Assembly (NCBI GenBank): GCA_002914845.1 | Contig: JXTC01000273.1 | Coordinates: forward strand, 157,520 to 221,519 | Length of the DNA stretch: 64,000 bases | From: Trema orientale | Taxonomy: Eukaryota > Streptophyta > Magnoliopsida > Rosales > Cannabaceae | Direction: 5' to 3' | Shown here: piece by piece, positions 13,770 to 26,930 of the stretch | How positions within the stretch are numbered: position 1 is the stretch's first letter | Layout: each line of letters starts with the position of its first letter | Notes under the pieces: generated by a model | The model's database searches: none | Seen by the model: only the letters and a program-made list of their open reading frames with translations | What the model was told of the DNA's origin: nothing | Position numbers and translations under genes: made by a program

Positions 13770-14375
13770 ATAAATGCGCTACCCTATATGATATGGCAAA
13801 TTTTGTAAATAAGTGTTTCTATGCTCGTGGTAATTACACCGAGTATTAACATAAAGGTTTTAAGTTCGAACACTTTCCGCTAGAAAATTTTTCGCTAATA
13901 ATGCTAGCGTTGATTGTTAGTCGTAGAAAACCCTTCTGCAGGAAAATATTTTCCAAAGATTAATGGTAATGTATCGTTGATTTATCGTATTATAATTTAT
14001 ATTTAATAGTTATATTGATATGCTCATTTTATTCTAGCACGAAAAAGGAAATGAATAAATATGCTACTTTATATGGTATAGGAAGCTTTATAAATAAGTG
14101 GTCGCATGCTAGTAGTAATTATATCGAGTGTTAACATAAAGGTTTTAAGTTCGAATATCTCTTGAACTGGAGAATTTTTCATAAGAAATGCTAACGTCAA
14201 CTATTAGTCGTAGAAACCTCTTTGCGGAAAAAGCTTTTCCCTAGGAATGCTGACGTATTAATATTGATTTAATGTGATACAAATGATATATCAATTTGTT
14301 GATTTTATTCTAGCCCCAAAGAGAAAATGAATAAATGGGTTACCTTATTCGGTATGGCAGAGTTTATAAATAAGT

Positions 14376-15399
14376 GGGTCAATGGCACTGTTGGTCCCTA
14401 ACCTATTACCATTTTGGCATATTGATTTTCAACTTATTTTTTGTGACATTTAAGTACTAAATGTTTCTCTTTTTGGTACTATTGGTCTCCAACTTATTAC
14501 CATTTTGGCATATTAGTTTTCAACATATTTTTTGTGGTATTTAAGTACAAAACGTTTCTTTTTTTGGCACTATTGGTCTTTTTGGTATATTCTATCCAAG
14601 ATTCCGTTAAAATTTATTTGAATGAGAGAAATTTTATACCATTGAATTTGATTTTTTAATTGTTTAACAATTTGATCCCTAATTTTTTTTTTCTGTATTC
14701 ATATTTCCGATTAATAATATTACATCTGTCAGTCTTTCAGAAAATTAAAATTCAAAAAATTAAAATTCAAAGATGGATATAAAATAAACAGTTTATTTAA
14801 AAACTAAATTCAAAAAATAAAAAAAAAATTATACTAAAAAACCTTAGTTTATGTCAAACTGTAGTAACTTTATAAATAAAAATAATTATCTTACCATTTT
14901 TAAAACTAAAAAAATTTCACATATACACTTTTACACTAGTCAAATTTGACTGAAAATTTACTACATCCATTAAATGTTCATGTAATTATGAATAGTTATT
15001 CTAAAAAATTAATTAACTATTTGCAGCAAATAAGCCTGAAAAGTTTTATAATTTTCCATTAAATGTTCATTTCTTTATGTAATTGCATCTGTCAATCTTT
15101 CGGAAAATTAATTTTTTAGAATTTTAATTTTTCGAAAGAATGGCAGATGCAATATTATTAATCGGAAATATGAATACAAAAGAAATGGAGACCAAATTAT
15201 TAAACAATTAAAAAATCAAGATCAATGGTAAAAAATTTCTTTCATTCAAATGAATTTTAACGGAATCTTGGATGGAATATACCAAAAGGACCAATGGTGC
15301 CAAAAAAAGAAATATTTAGTACTTAAATGCCACAAAAAAAAATTAAGAACTAGTATACCAAAATTGTAATAAGTTGGAGACTAATTGTGCCATTTACCC
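14376..15399. mobile_element. Mutator-like foldback transposon, 1,024 bp, 9-bp target duplication
   Basis: The element starts gggtcaatggcactgttggt. Its end, read in reverse, is gggtaaatggcacaattagt. Pairing between the two ends continues for several hundred bases. It is flanked on both sides by taaataagt (14367-14375 and 15400-15408), a 9-bp duplication typical of Mutator elements. The flanks rejoin to the array unit, so the insertion point is certain. No transposase is encoded, so the element is non-autonomous. Confidence 0.85.
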
Positions 15400-15625
15400 T
15401 AAATAAGTAGTTGCATGTTCGTGATAATTTACACTGGGTGTTAACGTAAAGGCTTTAAGTTCGAATACTAGAAAAATTTTCGCTAATAATGCAAGCGTTG
15501 ACTGTTAGTCATAGAAACCTCTTCCTTGGGAAAAACTTTCCCTAGGAAGTAGGAACACTAATATATCAATGATTTGATATAGTATAATTGATACTTAATA
15601 ATAACTATATCAAGTATTAATATAA

Positions 15626-16323
15626 GGCTTCGTTTGGTACGTAGGATAGGATAGGATAGGATTGGACTATTTTAAAGGATTGGATTGGATTGGATAGGTT
15701 AGGATAAGATGGAATTATAGTCCAATCCTATCCTATGTTTGGTGTGCTACTTTTAGTTAGGATAGGTGTGTTTCATAGTTTTAGGTAAATAACGAATTTT
15801 GAGGTTTGATTATTTAGAAAAGTATCATTTTTAAAAATTAATTTAGAAATGTACCATTTTTAGAAATCAATGTTGTAAAAATATCATTTTTAAAAACTTA
15901 TTTCCAAAAATACCACTTTTTAAAAAAATATTCTGAAAAATACAACTTTTTAAAAATTATTTTGAAAATTACCACTTTGAAAACTTATATTTGGAAAATG
16001 ACAATTTTTTTAAAATTATTTGCAAAAATACCACTTATAAAAAAATGTTTTGAAAAATACTATTTCTGGTTTTACCACTTTTAAAAGTTAATTTCGAAAG
16101 TACCATTTATTCTTACTTCAAAAACATTCTATTATTTTTGATCAAATTCATAATCCCTTCTAATCCTAAATTCTCAAGAGGATAAGATTATCCCCTTCTA
16201 AGGGGATTATTTTTGGAGTGAATTATTTTAATCAAATCCACTCTCTCTCATATACATGCACCAAACATAGGATTAATTTAATCTAATCCAATCTCATCCT
16301 TATCCTGCATTCCAAACGTGACC
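15626..16323. mobile_element. PIF/Harbinger-like non-autonomous transposon, 698 bp, TAA target duplication
   Basis: The left end reads ggcttcgtttggtacgtagg. The right end, in reverse, reads ggtcacgtttggaatgcagg. TAA lies on each side (15623-15625 and 16324-16326). The TIR type and 3-bp duplication fit Tourist-like PIF/Harbinger MITEs. The interior, about 15,810-16,110, is built from degenerate repeats of roughly 36 bp around aaaaataccactttttaaa. No transposase is present. Confidence 0.8.
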
Positions 16324-16781
16324 TAAAGGTTTTAAGTTCGAATATCTCTTTAACTGAAAAATTTTTCGTAAGGAATGCTAACATCAACTATTAGTCATAG
16401 AAACCTCTTCCACAGAAAAAGCTTTTCCCTAGGAATGCTGACGTATCAATATTGATTTAATATGATACAATTGATATATCAATATATTGATTTTATTCTA
16501 GCCCCAAAATGAAAATGAATAAATGTGTTACCTTATATTGTATGGCAAAGTTTATAAATAAGTAGTTGCATGTTCGTCATAATTTACACCAAGTGTTAAC
16601 GTAAAGGCTTTAAGTTCGAATACTAGAAATTTTTTTTGCTATTAATGCAAGCATTAACTGCTAGTCATAGAAATCTCTTCCTCGGGAAAACTTTCTCTAA
16701 AACATAGGAACACTATACATCATGATTTGATATAGTATAATTGATACTTAAAAGTAATTATATCAATATGCCGATTTTATT

Positions 16782-17331
16782 TGGGTCAGCAATTTTCTAC
16801 ATGACACGATGGTACGATTTGAAAACGATACAAAATAAAAGAATTTGGATAATCTATTTAATTTTCGTATCGATTTCGGGTTGACAAGTATAACACGTAT
16901 AAACGAGTAGGTTTCGAATCAATCCGTTTAACTTGAACATGACTTGTATAACCCATTTAATTAATCAAGTTATTTTCTTGTCATGTCAACACGACATTAA
17001 TACGACATATTTAATGATATTTTAATAATTAAATGTGATTTTGATTATGTGTAAAATAAAATTAATTAGTGCATAATTGTATTAAATTAGAGTAATCGTG
17101 CAACTTTTGAATAATCGTATCAAACATGTCACAATATAATTCATGACACATTTATTAAATGGGATACATATGTCGTATCGTGTTACACGTGTATTAATCG
17201 TATCGTATTCGAGTTTAATTTTTTGACACGTTTATTAATCATATCGTATTCGAATTTAGGTGTTATCGTGTCGTGTTGTAATAATGTTGAACCGAACACG
17301 ACACAAATCACGATAACACGAATTGAGCCTA
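16782..17331. mobile_element. Mutator-like non-autonomous transposon, 550 bp, 9-bp target duplication
   Basis: The left end is tgggtcagcaattttctac. The right end is cacgaattgagccta. The flanks are gattttatt on both sides (16773-16781 and 17332-17340). The interior is full of cgtatcg, gacacg and tcgtgtcgtg motifs in both orientations. The flanking array unit is restored when the element and one duplication are removed. No coding capacity is seen; the ORF that crosses its right edge has no family resemblance. Confidence 0.75.
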
Positions 17332-19474
17332 GATTTTATTCTATCCCAAAAAAAAGAATTAATAAATATGCTACCTTCTATGGTATAGGAAGTTTTAAAA
17401 ATAAGTGGTTACCTGCTCGCGGTAATTACACCAAGTGTTATTTTAAGTTCAAATACCTCTTGGAGGGGCAAATTTTTTCGCTAGGAATGCTAACGTTAAC
17501 TATTAAAAACCTTTTGCCTGGGAACACTAACGTATCAATGATTTATAAATGTAGTATAATTGATAATTAAAAGTTATATCACTATGTCAATTTTTATTCT
17601 AGCCCCAATTAGAGAAAATGTATAAATGTACTACCTTATATGATATTGCAAACTTAATAGAAAAATGAATAAATGTACTACCTTATATGATATTGCAAAG
17701 TTTATAAATAAGTAGTTGCATGCTCGTTGGTAACTACACCAAGTGTTAATATGTAGGTTTTAAGTTCGAATATGTCTACCATTGAAAAAATTTTCGCCAA
17801 GAATGCTAACGTCGTCAGTCGAAGAAACCTCTTTAGCGGAAAAAACTTTTCCCTTGGAACGCTAACTCAATGACTTGATGTAGTGTAATTGATAATTAAT
17901 AGTTATATCAGTATGTCGATTTTATTCTGGCCCAAAAAGAAATTGAAGAAATGTGCATGCTACCTTATATTGTATAAGAAGTTTTATAAATAAGTGGTTA
18001 CAGGCTAGCGGTAATTATAGCAAGAGTTAAAAGTTTTTTGGTTCAAATACCTCTTCTGCGGGAAAATTTTTTCCTGGGTTCAACACTAATGTCCACTGTC
18101 AGTATTAGAAAGTCATTGAAATGTGTGTTTTTTTTTTAATATTAATATATACTTGCAATCTTCATATACGGTAGTCTCTTGAAGTTATGGATATATAGCT
18201 TTCCTTCCAAGAGCAACATTTTTTCCCCCAGTGTATTCAACATGTATTTCCCAAGCTTTGCTTTGAATAAAACAAAGCCATTTAATATACAGGTCTATTT
18301 TCAGTTTGGCTCTTAGGAACTAATTTATATATATATAAGCACACTATATATGATAAACGTGTTGCTCATCTACAATTTGTTGGAGGCCGTCTCCATGAGT
18401 GACGGGAAAGCCAAACCTATTCCTAGCCTTGTGGATGTATCAATCTATTCCTCTTATAAAATCTGGGGTCTTAACCATATTCATTCGAACCTCTCCTAAT
18501 CAAAACCTAATTTAACTTTAGAATACGAAAAAGTTAATAAAATAAAACTTCTTATTTATTCATGTGTTTAATCACGTTGAACGTACAGTTTTTGTAGTTT
18601 TTAATTATACGAGTTGAAGCATGTCACGTGAGTTCCACGTTGGAACTACTGCTGGAACAAAAAGTTAGCCAGTGTGTACTCAAAGCATGCCCTAAGCCCT
18701 ATCATGAATATTTTATGTACAATGCTGTTGGTACGGTTTTGAACAGGGTTGGTGAACCATGTATTATAAATTTATAATAATTTATAGACGTATATCTATG
18801 TGTTTGTGTGTGTGGCAGAGCTCCAACAAAATCTCATCTCCATAATATCCTTAACCGGGGAAAAAAAATCATATCCATAACACTTTTGAAATCTATACGC
18901 ATGGCACTTCAAGTTGAGACAACACAAGTTGGGATGCTAGCTGAGATAGAATTTTGCAAATCAAGTTACGCTTAGATATTTATGAGAGCTGGGGTCAACA
19001 AGAAAAATTTATTAATAATATATGTGTTTTTTATTATAGAGAAAAAAAAATAAAATAAAAACAATGAAGGTTTCCCCCACTTGTATAATTGGGTCATGGA
19101 AATGTAAGTTTGGATAAGGGTTGAAGATGTGGAGTTGGTGGAACACAAATCCTTTTTCCTCTAAACCCACCAGAAAGAGATGAAGTAGTACACTTGGATT
19201 TGGTATAAAATGTGTACTACATTGATACTAGCTAACATTATTTCTATAAAGGGCGTGGGTCGGGGCGGATAAAGCCTTTATTGTCCCAGACCCGTACTTT
19301 GTGTAAACAAGGCTGGGGCGGGTTACCAATATTTGGCCCCGACCTTTTTTAATTTTTTTCGTTAAAAAAAACGTTTATATAAATAAAACTTTGGTAAAAT
19401 ATATAAACTTAAAAAATAATAAAGAAAATTTACACCAGGGTCTATTAAACTCTAATGATGAAAAAAGGGATTCA

Positions 19475-19631
19475 TCTATAAATGTTTTTAAAACCAACCC
19501 TTATTATCCTATCACATAAGTAAATTTTTTTTTTTTTTGATAATAACATTACTTGGATACCTATTATCTATAAATGTTTTTTAAAACCAACCCCTATTAT
19601 CCTATCACATAAATAAAATTACTTGGATACC
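19475..19631. repeat. Imperfect tandem duplication, 92-bp period
   Basis: The phrase tctataaatg at 19475 recurs at 19567. It is followed in both places by aaaaccaaccc, tattatcctatcacataa and attacttggatacc. The first copy carries an extra T run and gataataac before the last phrase, so the copies differ by an indel. Confidence 0.7.
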
Positions 19632-20271
19632 CTATTTCCTAACAAATCTTATAATACATTCTTCTCCATCAAACTCCGAGCTAGTTTTGCCATCACCGTT
19701 GATCCCGACTCTGAACCTGGCGGCTTCCCTGCTAGATTAGGGTCAGAAAATTTTGACCGTGATCGAACTTATTCTGCTAATTCTCTTAGTTGTTTCTATC
19801 GATTTTCGATTGGGTCAAACCACTGTTCAACCATAGTTAAATAATTCGACTGGGGTTGAAAGCGTTCAACCGTAGTTGAATAATTTCGATCCAAGTAAAA
19901 TATGATCGATCGCCTCTTTTATTTTTGACTTTTTCGATTTGGTCGAAAATTTTCGATTGAGGTCGAATCAGGAGTAATTTTAGAACTTTGAAATTTTTAT
20001 TAAATGACATGACATTAAAAATTCAGGTTTTGTAAATAATTTTTATGTTGTCCCTATTTTCATCACTTATTTTAAAAGAGAGTCAAAATTGATATGGTTA
20101 ACGTATAAAATATAGATTATACATTTTTGGTTTTATTCTTTTTATCTTTGATATCATAGCACTATAATATATTTAAAATATAGAAGACATAAGTATATCG
20201 GAGCGAATACCGTCCCACTCTGTAGGAGAATTTCTCTTAGAACCAACCATGAACCATGTTATAGTATTAAT

Positions 20272-20653
20272 GCTGTGTTTGGTAAAGAGGGAAGCAAAAA
20301 ACATAGGAGAGTAAAAAGAATATGTGGGATAGAAAGGAAAGTATTTTTTCCTCATAGTTGTTGACATGTAAGGAGGAAAGAAAATTAGTTTAATTTAAAA
20401 TAATTATTTTGTCCATATATTACTATTATTTAAAGTTAAATGTGTAAAGATAATTTAGTAATTTAACTTACTCATATATTAACGAAACTTTTTACTTCAT
20501 ATTTTCTCTCCATTTTAGATAGGGTGAAAATTATGTAGGCTGCACTATTTTTTTTTCCTTCTATTTTTCTTTTCTCTTCTATCGAATAACCAGATTTTTT
20601 AATTTCCCTAGACTTTCCTTCCTCTCCTTTTTTTCTTTCACCAAACATAGCCA
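20272..20653. mobile_element. MITE candidate with inverted ends
   Basis: The left end reads gctgtgtttggtaaagagg. The right end, in reverse, reads ggctatgtttggtgaaagaa. A GTTTGGT-type terminus is common in Tourist/hAT-type MITEs. I could not find a convincing target-site duplication. No coding capacity is seen. Confidence 0.45.
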
Positions 20654-23600
20654 GTTTCATCATATCCGTTGGGGAAGAATGACATCTATACCACCTTTCC
20701 CAACAAAAATTCCTTTAATTAATTTTTCTCTTTCTTGTTTTTTTTTTTTAAGATATAATTACTAATAGTATTGCTTTTACGTTAATGTGAAAACGAACAG
20801 GAGGAGAAGTACTTTGAGTACTTGGAATCTGACCCCTAATCCTAATTTGAGTCAAGCATAACAAATTAATTGATTATGGCTGCCATAGTAGAAAGAATTG
20901 CATGATTGATTGATTAATTTGACTAACCCAATTTCGTATCTGGCCAAAAAGGAGAATATATACTAAAACTTCAAGATTGTCATTTTTAAGCAATGTTACG
21001 TATATTCTTGTAAGTATGCATTCGAAAATACATATTATACATAGAGATATTTGCAATAGTATGTCTTTATGTTGTTGTTTCAAACTGTTAAATTTCGTTA
21101 GTGATTTAATACTAATCTGGGTTAAGCAAAAACCATGTTAATGTTTCTAGAAAGGTTGACTGTATACACACACAGATATATATATATATAGACACCAAAT
21201 CCAGTAAGTATTTTTTTTTTAACCTATGCATAGGTATCATTTTGCTTAATGAAAAATTTTTTTGCACATTTTTTTATATTAAAAAGTAAGAGAGATAAAA
21301 AATATTAATGATGTACGTCTTTTCATATACCTTAGCCATTGGATCACCATTAAATGATGATCTAATGGCTAAAAAAAAATATCTACACATAGGTAAATAA
21401 AAAAAAAAATACCTACTAGATTGGCAACCATATATATATTGCAAGAAGTATCTATTGTTTGAATGAGTTCAATATGCCTGCTTTCCCTTATATATGTACT
21501 TTTGTTTCTAACATCATTTCGTGGACGGCAGTATAGATGATCTCAACATTGCACTATATATTATAAAAAAATTTCTTATCATATTGTGCATTTAATTCAC
21601 AACTACATGTGCAATTTGAAAATTGTAGTTGAAATTTGCATAATTTCTTTCAACCCACTTTAAGAGTCATCACCCTATGGAAAAATATATAAGATTTAGC
21701 TGTATGTTTTCTCATTAAAGTAATTAAAAAATATCCTGTGACTTTTCTTTTTCCCAGCTCTTGCATGGAAATTATATGTTATTGTTGCGTGTTACATAAA
21801 ATTGTTATCTATATTCATCTTGTGAAGCAAGTAATCCCAATCAAAGGTATACAAATCAAACTCATTACATCCACTATTTGAATCTTTTACAAACAGTGAT
21901 TAATTTATACATAAATACAGGTATATAAGCAACTCTGGACTGAATATAGTTGAGTATGTCCATTATAAAATCAGAAGAAGATTATGACAACCCATGTTCT
22001 TCTACATCGACAGACATACCCATATAATTACCTTATTCTGGAATAAAAAAGCCAGGAAGAGTTAGATGAATTAGCCATGAAAACAAGCAAAGATTTCACC
22101 ATCCGAGGTTTTTTTTTTCCTTTTTCTTTCTTAAAATTTAAAATTTTAACTTAACTTATGGGGATGGAGATGGAGATCGATCCATCGGTCGCTATCTTTA
22201 GTTAAATTATTGTAACACATATAATTGCACAATTTATTATTATTATTATTATTATTATTTCTTTTTACACATCTTGCGGGCATAAACAAGTCAATAATGC
22301 AAAACGGGTTTCATATAAATTGCCGTTTTTGACACTGCAACTTAGGAAAAAGAATGACAATGACTAATGTCCTAAAGTTATGTTGTAATAAATATATGAA
22401 TGCCACATAGGAAAACTTGTAAAGGAAAATAGGCCATACCTTCCACAAGAAAGTGTGTGATTGTACATGTGAATTGTGATTACTCTTTCAGGGCTATAAT
22501 TACAGCACTAATTGCTTTCACATGCATGCTTGGTTGATAGATAAGAACCTTATTTTTTAGAAAATAAAAAGTAAAAACAAAAAGGAAACATAAAACAACC
22601 AAAAACTTGAATTCAACTACGTTATAATATTATTAAACTTAGTAGTAATAAAATGTCTCGCATTTAAAAAAAAAAAAAAAAACGCGATTTATCTAAATGA
22701 GAACTTGATATACTTCCATGCTAATTGAGTAAATCCATGACATAATTTTTTTTTTGGCTAACCTAAGGATTATAAAGATTGATCTTTAAAACTCTTGTGT
22801 GACCACAAAATGATTTGAGAAAGGAAGTAAGCATGCCTAATTATACATGGTTTTTGGAAACTTTTCATGCTCTACTTTCTATGTATCAATAACACTTACT
22901 TCCAAAGAAGTTACATATACAGATGATGAGTTCGACCCCATGCATATGAGGCTGCTGACTACACTAACATGATTCTTGCAATGATGTGCTACGTTTAGTT
23001 TCTATCTCATACCATGGGCTTAATTCAATCCCAAAAAATAAAAATAAAAATTTAACTTTGTTGGTGCACATTGACAACTGACAAGACTATATATTATACT
23101 TTTCAGGAAAAAAAAAAGGACTATATATTATACTTTGCCGTATAAGATTTTCCAGCTATCCAAACACAGCACATTTTATCACATTTTTTTTAATCTTCGT
23201 GTGCACGTTAAGGTCATTTACTAGCTATAGCTATGATGTCCTACGCTATCAGTTTCTATTGCAGCCGCTTAGGTTGCATAACCAAGAAGTGACAATGGCT
23301 TGCATTGCCCCCTTCTCTTTTTTGAGCTGGTCAAAGCCAAAAGGCACACAATGAAAACCCCTATACATATAGGATTTGGATATGTAATTTTCTTTTTCCC
23401 ATATTTTGTGGGGATAGGTTCTAAATGCTAATAATAGTCTTATTTTATTTTTTTCCAATTAAGCATGATGATGATACTTTTGGATTTGGGGTTTTATTAC
23501 ACGTTTGAAATTTAGAATTTGTTGAGATTTGGATTGTTTTGACAAAATGGGGTTTTGAGCATTTAAGTATATATATATATTAAAGACAAACACAAGAACT

Positions 23601-24670
23601 TTCCCGTTTTTGAGTAAAGGATTAATCTTAATTTCAAATTATGATGGGGACCCACTCTATGGCTTCATGCGATTGGGATTGAGTTAAATAAAGACTAAGC
23701 AACTTAAACTCATGGAAAAATAGAGAACCAAGTTATAATGATTCTTCATGGTGGCATAGTTAGGTCCACCATTGGCTAAAAGCAAATGAACAAAATAAAA
23801 CAAAAAATTGAGATACCCACTGGAGTAAAAGCAAGAAAGCGAAAGGTTTAGAATGAGAAAAAAAAAAGGGTTTTAATTCTAATGTGCTTGGAATTACAAA
23901 CATGAACATCATAATGTGAGGAGATAAAGATAGTTAGACTTAGACCCACTAAAATGGAAATATGAGGTTGACAAATTGGGTTCGTTGGGTGGCGTATCAA
24001 ACTTATTCTTATTCGCCTTGTGAATTTTGGCTCCCATATGGACCAAGCTTTTGATATATTTATGTATGTGAATGATTATAGAATTTGAATTTGCTTTTGT
24101 TTGTGGGCTCTACCTTTTCTTAGTTTCCTTACAAAGATTGGTGATGTAGAATTGAATAATATTGTGCAATGGAAAACGGCTATAGATATAGATAAGAATG
24201 AACTTTTATAAGGAGATAAAAATAAGAAAAATGTAGGATGTATCTCTTTCACCAAAACAAATAAGATCGTGCAATAAAATGATCGAATTTTAGGCCCATT
24301 TTAAGTATATGTTCATTTTTCAAATACTATAGCAAAATAATTGATATAACAGTATATGTATCAAGTGTAAACTATGATTAACCTAATATAAAACTAATAA
24401 ACTCAGCACATTAATTAAAGCTGATATATAAACGGATATACCAAGTGTAAAAATACATATAGCAATTTAGCTATAAAAAGAGAAAAATAGGCATGAATTA
24501 AAACGAAGTAAAAAGAAAAAAAGACACACCCTAAGAAAATATATAGTTCGAGGGCGAGCCTTTGGTTTTGTCGGCTGCAACATTTTCTAGGTGGGCTTTT
24601 ACTTTCATCTTTAGAGTAAATTTGATTTTATATGATAAAATCAAAAGAAAAAAAAAGAAAAAAAAAATAG

Positions 24671-25081
24671 TGAAAATTATACCTAATACCTGTTTTTTAA
24701 AACTTATTTCAAAAATACCCGTTTTTAAAACTTCTTCAAAAATACCCGTTTTTGTGGTCCACATTTCATATAAAAAATATGAGTGGTCCACATTTACAAT
24801 ATATATTTTATCCATTAGGTACACATTTCATGTGTAAAATATGAATGGTACACATTTTAAAATGTGTGCCAATTTTGAATGTAAGTTTTATTCATGAAAT
24901 GTGGACCGGGGTATACATTTAATGCATGAAATATATACTCTGGTCTACATTTCACGTGTAAAATAGTAGTGGTCCACATTTCTCCAAAAAAAGGTATAAA
25001 AACAGGTATTTATGAAATAAAAATAAAAAATCGATATTTATGAAAATATAGTTTTAAAAACGGGTATTTATGAACTTTTCT
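24671..25081. repeat. Foldback element with tggtccacattt motifs
   Basis: The left arm contains tacctgttttttaaaac and aaaaatacccgtttttaaaac. The right arm contains ttttaaaaacgggtattta and ataaaaacaggtatttatga, that is, their inverted copies. Between the arms the phrase gtggtccacatttc recurs with inverted versions of itself. There is no ORF of known family. Confidence 0.55.
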
Positions 25082-26689
25082 CAAAAAAAAAATCCCAAGC
25101 TTTAACATTATTTGAATAATTACGAATTTATTTTAAAAAAAAACTACTTTAAAAATATTTAAAAAATACCACATTTTACTAATTAATGAGAACTTGAATT
25201 AACTGGTCAAGTTACCTCTAGCAACTTGATTGGTTACAACAAGTAACCTAACTAATTACCTCGAGTACCATTAAAAAATACTAATTTTGAAGAAAATATT
25301 GTATTTTTATACATCTATATTTTAAAAGTGGTATTTATCTAGATAAACTTTCAGAAACGGTCTTAAGCAAAATGACTAAATTTTGGGCTTTTTTTTAAGT
25401 AAATACCAATTTTTTTCAATATTTTAGCGAAATGACTGGTATATTAATGTATATACCAAGTGTAAAATATAATGTACCTAATATAAAAATTTATATATTC
25501 AATACATAAGCTAAAGCTAGTATATAAGTGGAATATGCTAGCATATAAGTAGATATATTCCGCCATTTAGTTTTAAACAGAAAAATGGACACTTATTAAA
25601 AAGCCCAAGTAGAAAAAAGGACACACACTCTAATTTCACTTTTCAAAAAATTAAGCCCATCTGGAATTTTTTAATTTTTTTAACTTTGGATTTGGATTTT
25701 TGTAAGAAGCCATCATCTTTATAGACCTATCCTCTTAGACCTGGGGCCTTTAGAAAAATGGCGATTTTTCAGAGTCATTAGAAAAATATATTTTTTTATC
25801 CTCTATTTTGGAGTATTTATAAGAAATGTCCTTTTTTAGATTATTTAAAAAACGGCTGCTTTTCATACTTATTTAATAAGCGACCATTTTATAACTTTAT
25901 TTTGATAAATAGACATTTTTTAGTTGATCTATTTTTTAAAAATAAATTCATTTTATACAAAATAAATCAATATATTCTGATCTGTTAAATATGAAAAATG
26001 GCCTTCTTTTAAAAAATTTTCAAAATTTAGCTATTTTCAAACATTTTTTGAAAAATGAGCATTTCGCAAACAGTGACCAAAATTCGGCCATTTAGGTAAA
26101 AAGCTCAATGTATTGATGAATTAGATATCTAGTAAACCAGTTACTATACCCAATACATTGGCTAATGTACCTACACATAAATCAAAATACTAAAAGGAAA
26201 AAAGACATCTTTTCTATCAAGTATCCAAAATGGTAGTGACGTGTAGTCTCTAACTTTTTTTTTGTCTTAAAAACGTAGATATATTGATAATCATAAATAT
26301 TGTGATCATCTGTCACTAATATATGGTTGATTTGGGATAGAATTTAGAGCACAAGATCCAATTATTCAATAATTTCAGCTAGAATTGGTGTTTAGTAAAT
26401 TTGCTTTTTGTTAGATTTTCAAAATCTGCGGTCTAAAAACCAACTTTTGGAAGCAAGTTATTTGGTAAATATTTCAGATGTGATTCTCATAGAATCCAAT
26501 TTGTTCTCAAAGCAGTTTTGAGAAGCTAAAGATCAAGCTTTTGTTTCATCAACATCAGAATTTCTTTAAATAACACAACAATACTAAACCGTTCCCTAGT
26601 GAATACCCGTCATTAATACTGAGAGTGCAAATTAGGTCTTATACGATATTTTTAGAAAAAAAAATTTAAAAAATACAGTGGGCTATGTT

Positions 26690-26930
26690 TCTTGTAAATT
26701 TGGTACCATTTTTATTAGAAAAATGTCACTTTTGAAAAATATTTAGAAAAATACTATTTTTAAAGTAATAACTAATAACCGATAACTAATAACCAAATAT
26801 CTTTATAATCGGTAACCAGTTTTCAGAAACTAGTAACTAGTAACCTTATTAAAAATGATACTTTTCCAAAAACTTTTTTAAAAGTGATATTTTTATTAAA
26901 AAAATCATACAGGAAAAAAGAAAAAACCTC
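26690..26930. repeat. Dispersed repeat, family A, copy 1
   Basis: It contains the phrases gaaaaatactattttt, taaccgataactaataacc, gtaaccagttttcagaaac and tagtaactagtaacc. A second copy in the same orientation lies at 54730-54990. The outer parts pair imperfectly (tattagaaaaatgtcac against gtgatatttttatta), so this is probably another foldback MITE. Confidence 0.5.

Larger units (their letters stand above)
12960..18115. repeat. Decayed tandem array, about eight units of 260-290 bp, with nested insertions
   Basis: A unit recurs with this order of phrases: tataaataagtggt(t/c)gc, gtggtaattacacc, aggttttaagttcgaatacc, ttttcgctaggaatgctaac, tagtcgtagaaacctctt, cctaggaatgctaacgtatc, gatatagtataattgata, ccgattttattctagcccc, aaatgaataaatgtgctacc, and back to the start. 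The phrase aagttcgaat or a one-base variant is found near 13140, 13863, 14148, 15462, 16332, 16613, 17447, 17763 and 18038. Copies are strongly diverged. Four insertions interrupt the units and are listed separately. One unit near 15,600 has an internal deletion. The phrases tggtcgcatgctagtggt and gttcgaatacc resemble tRNA A and B boxes, so the unit may derive from a tRNA-related SINE; this is inference. Confidence 0.8.

Noticed and set aside
17223..17570. A 115-codon plus-strand frame
   Set aside because: It spans the right edge of a Mutator-like element and array DNA, so it is not an evolved coding region.
13130..18045. Repeated gttcgaat motifs as true tRNA genes
   Set aside because: No acceptor or anticodon stems can be formed by eye and the copies are decayed; treated as tRNA-like motifs only.
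22235..22260. (TTA)n tract as a possible functional element
   Set aside because: Ordinary microsatellite in AT-rich DNA.
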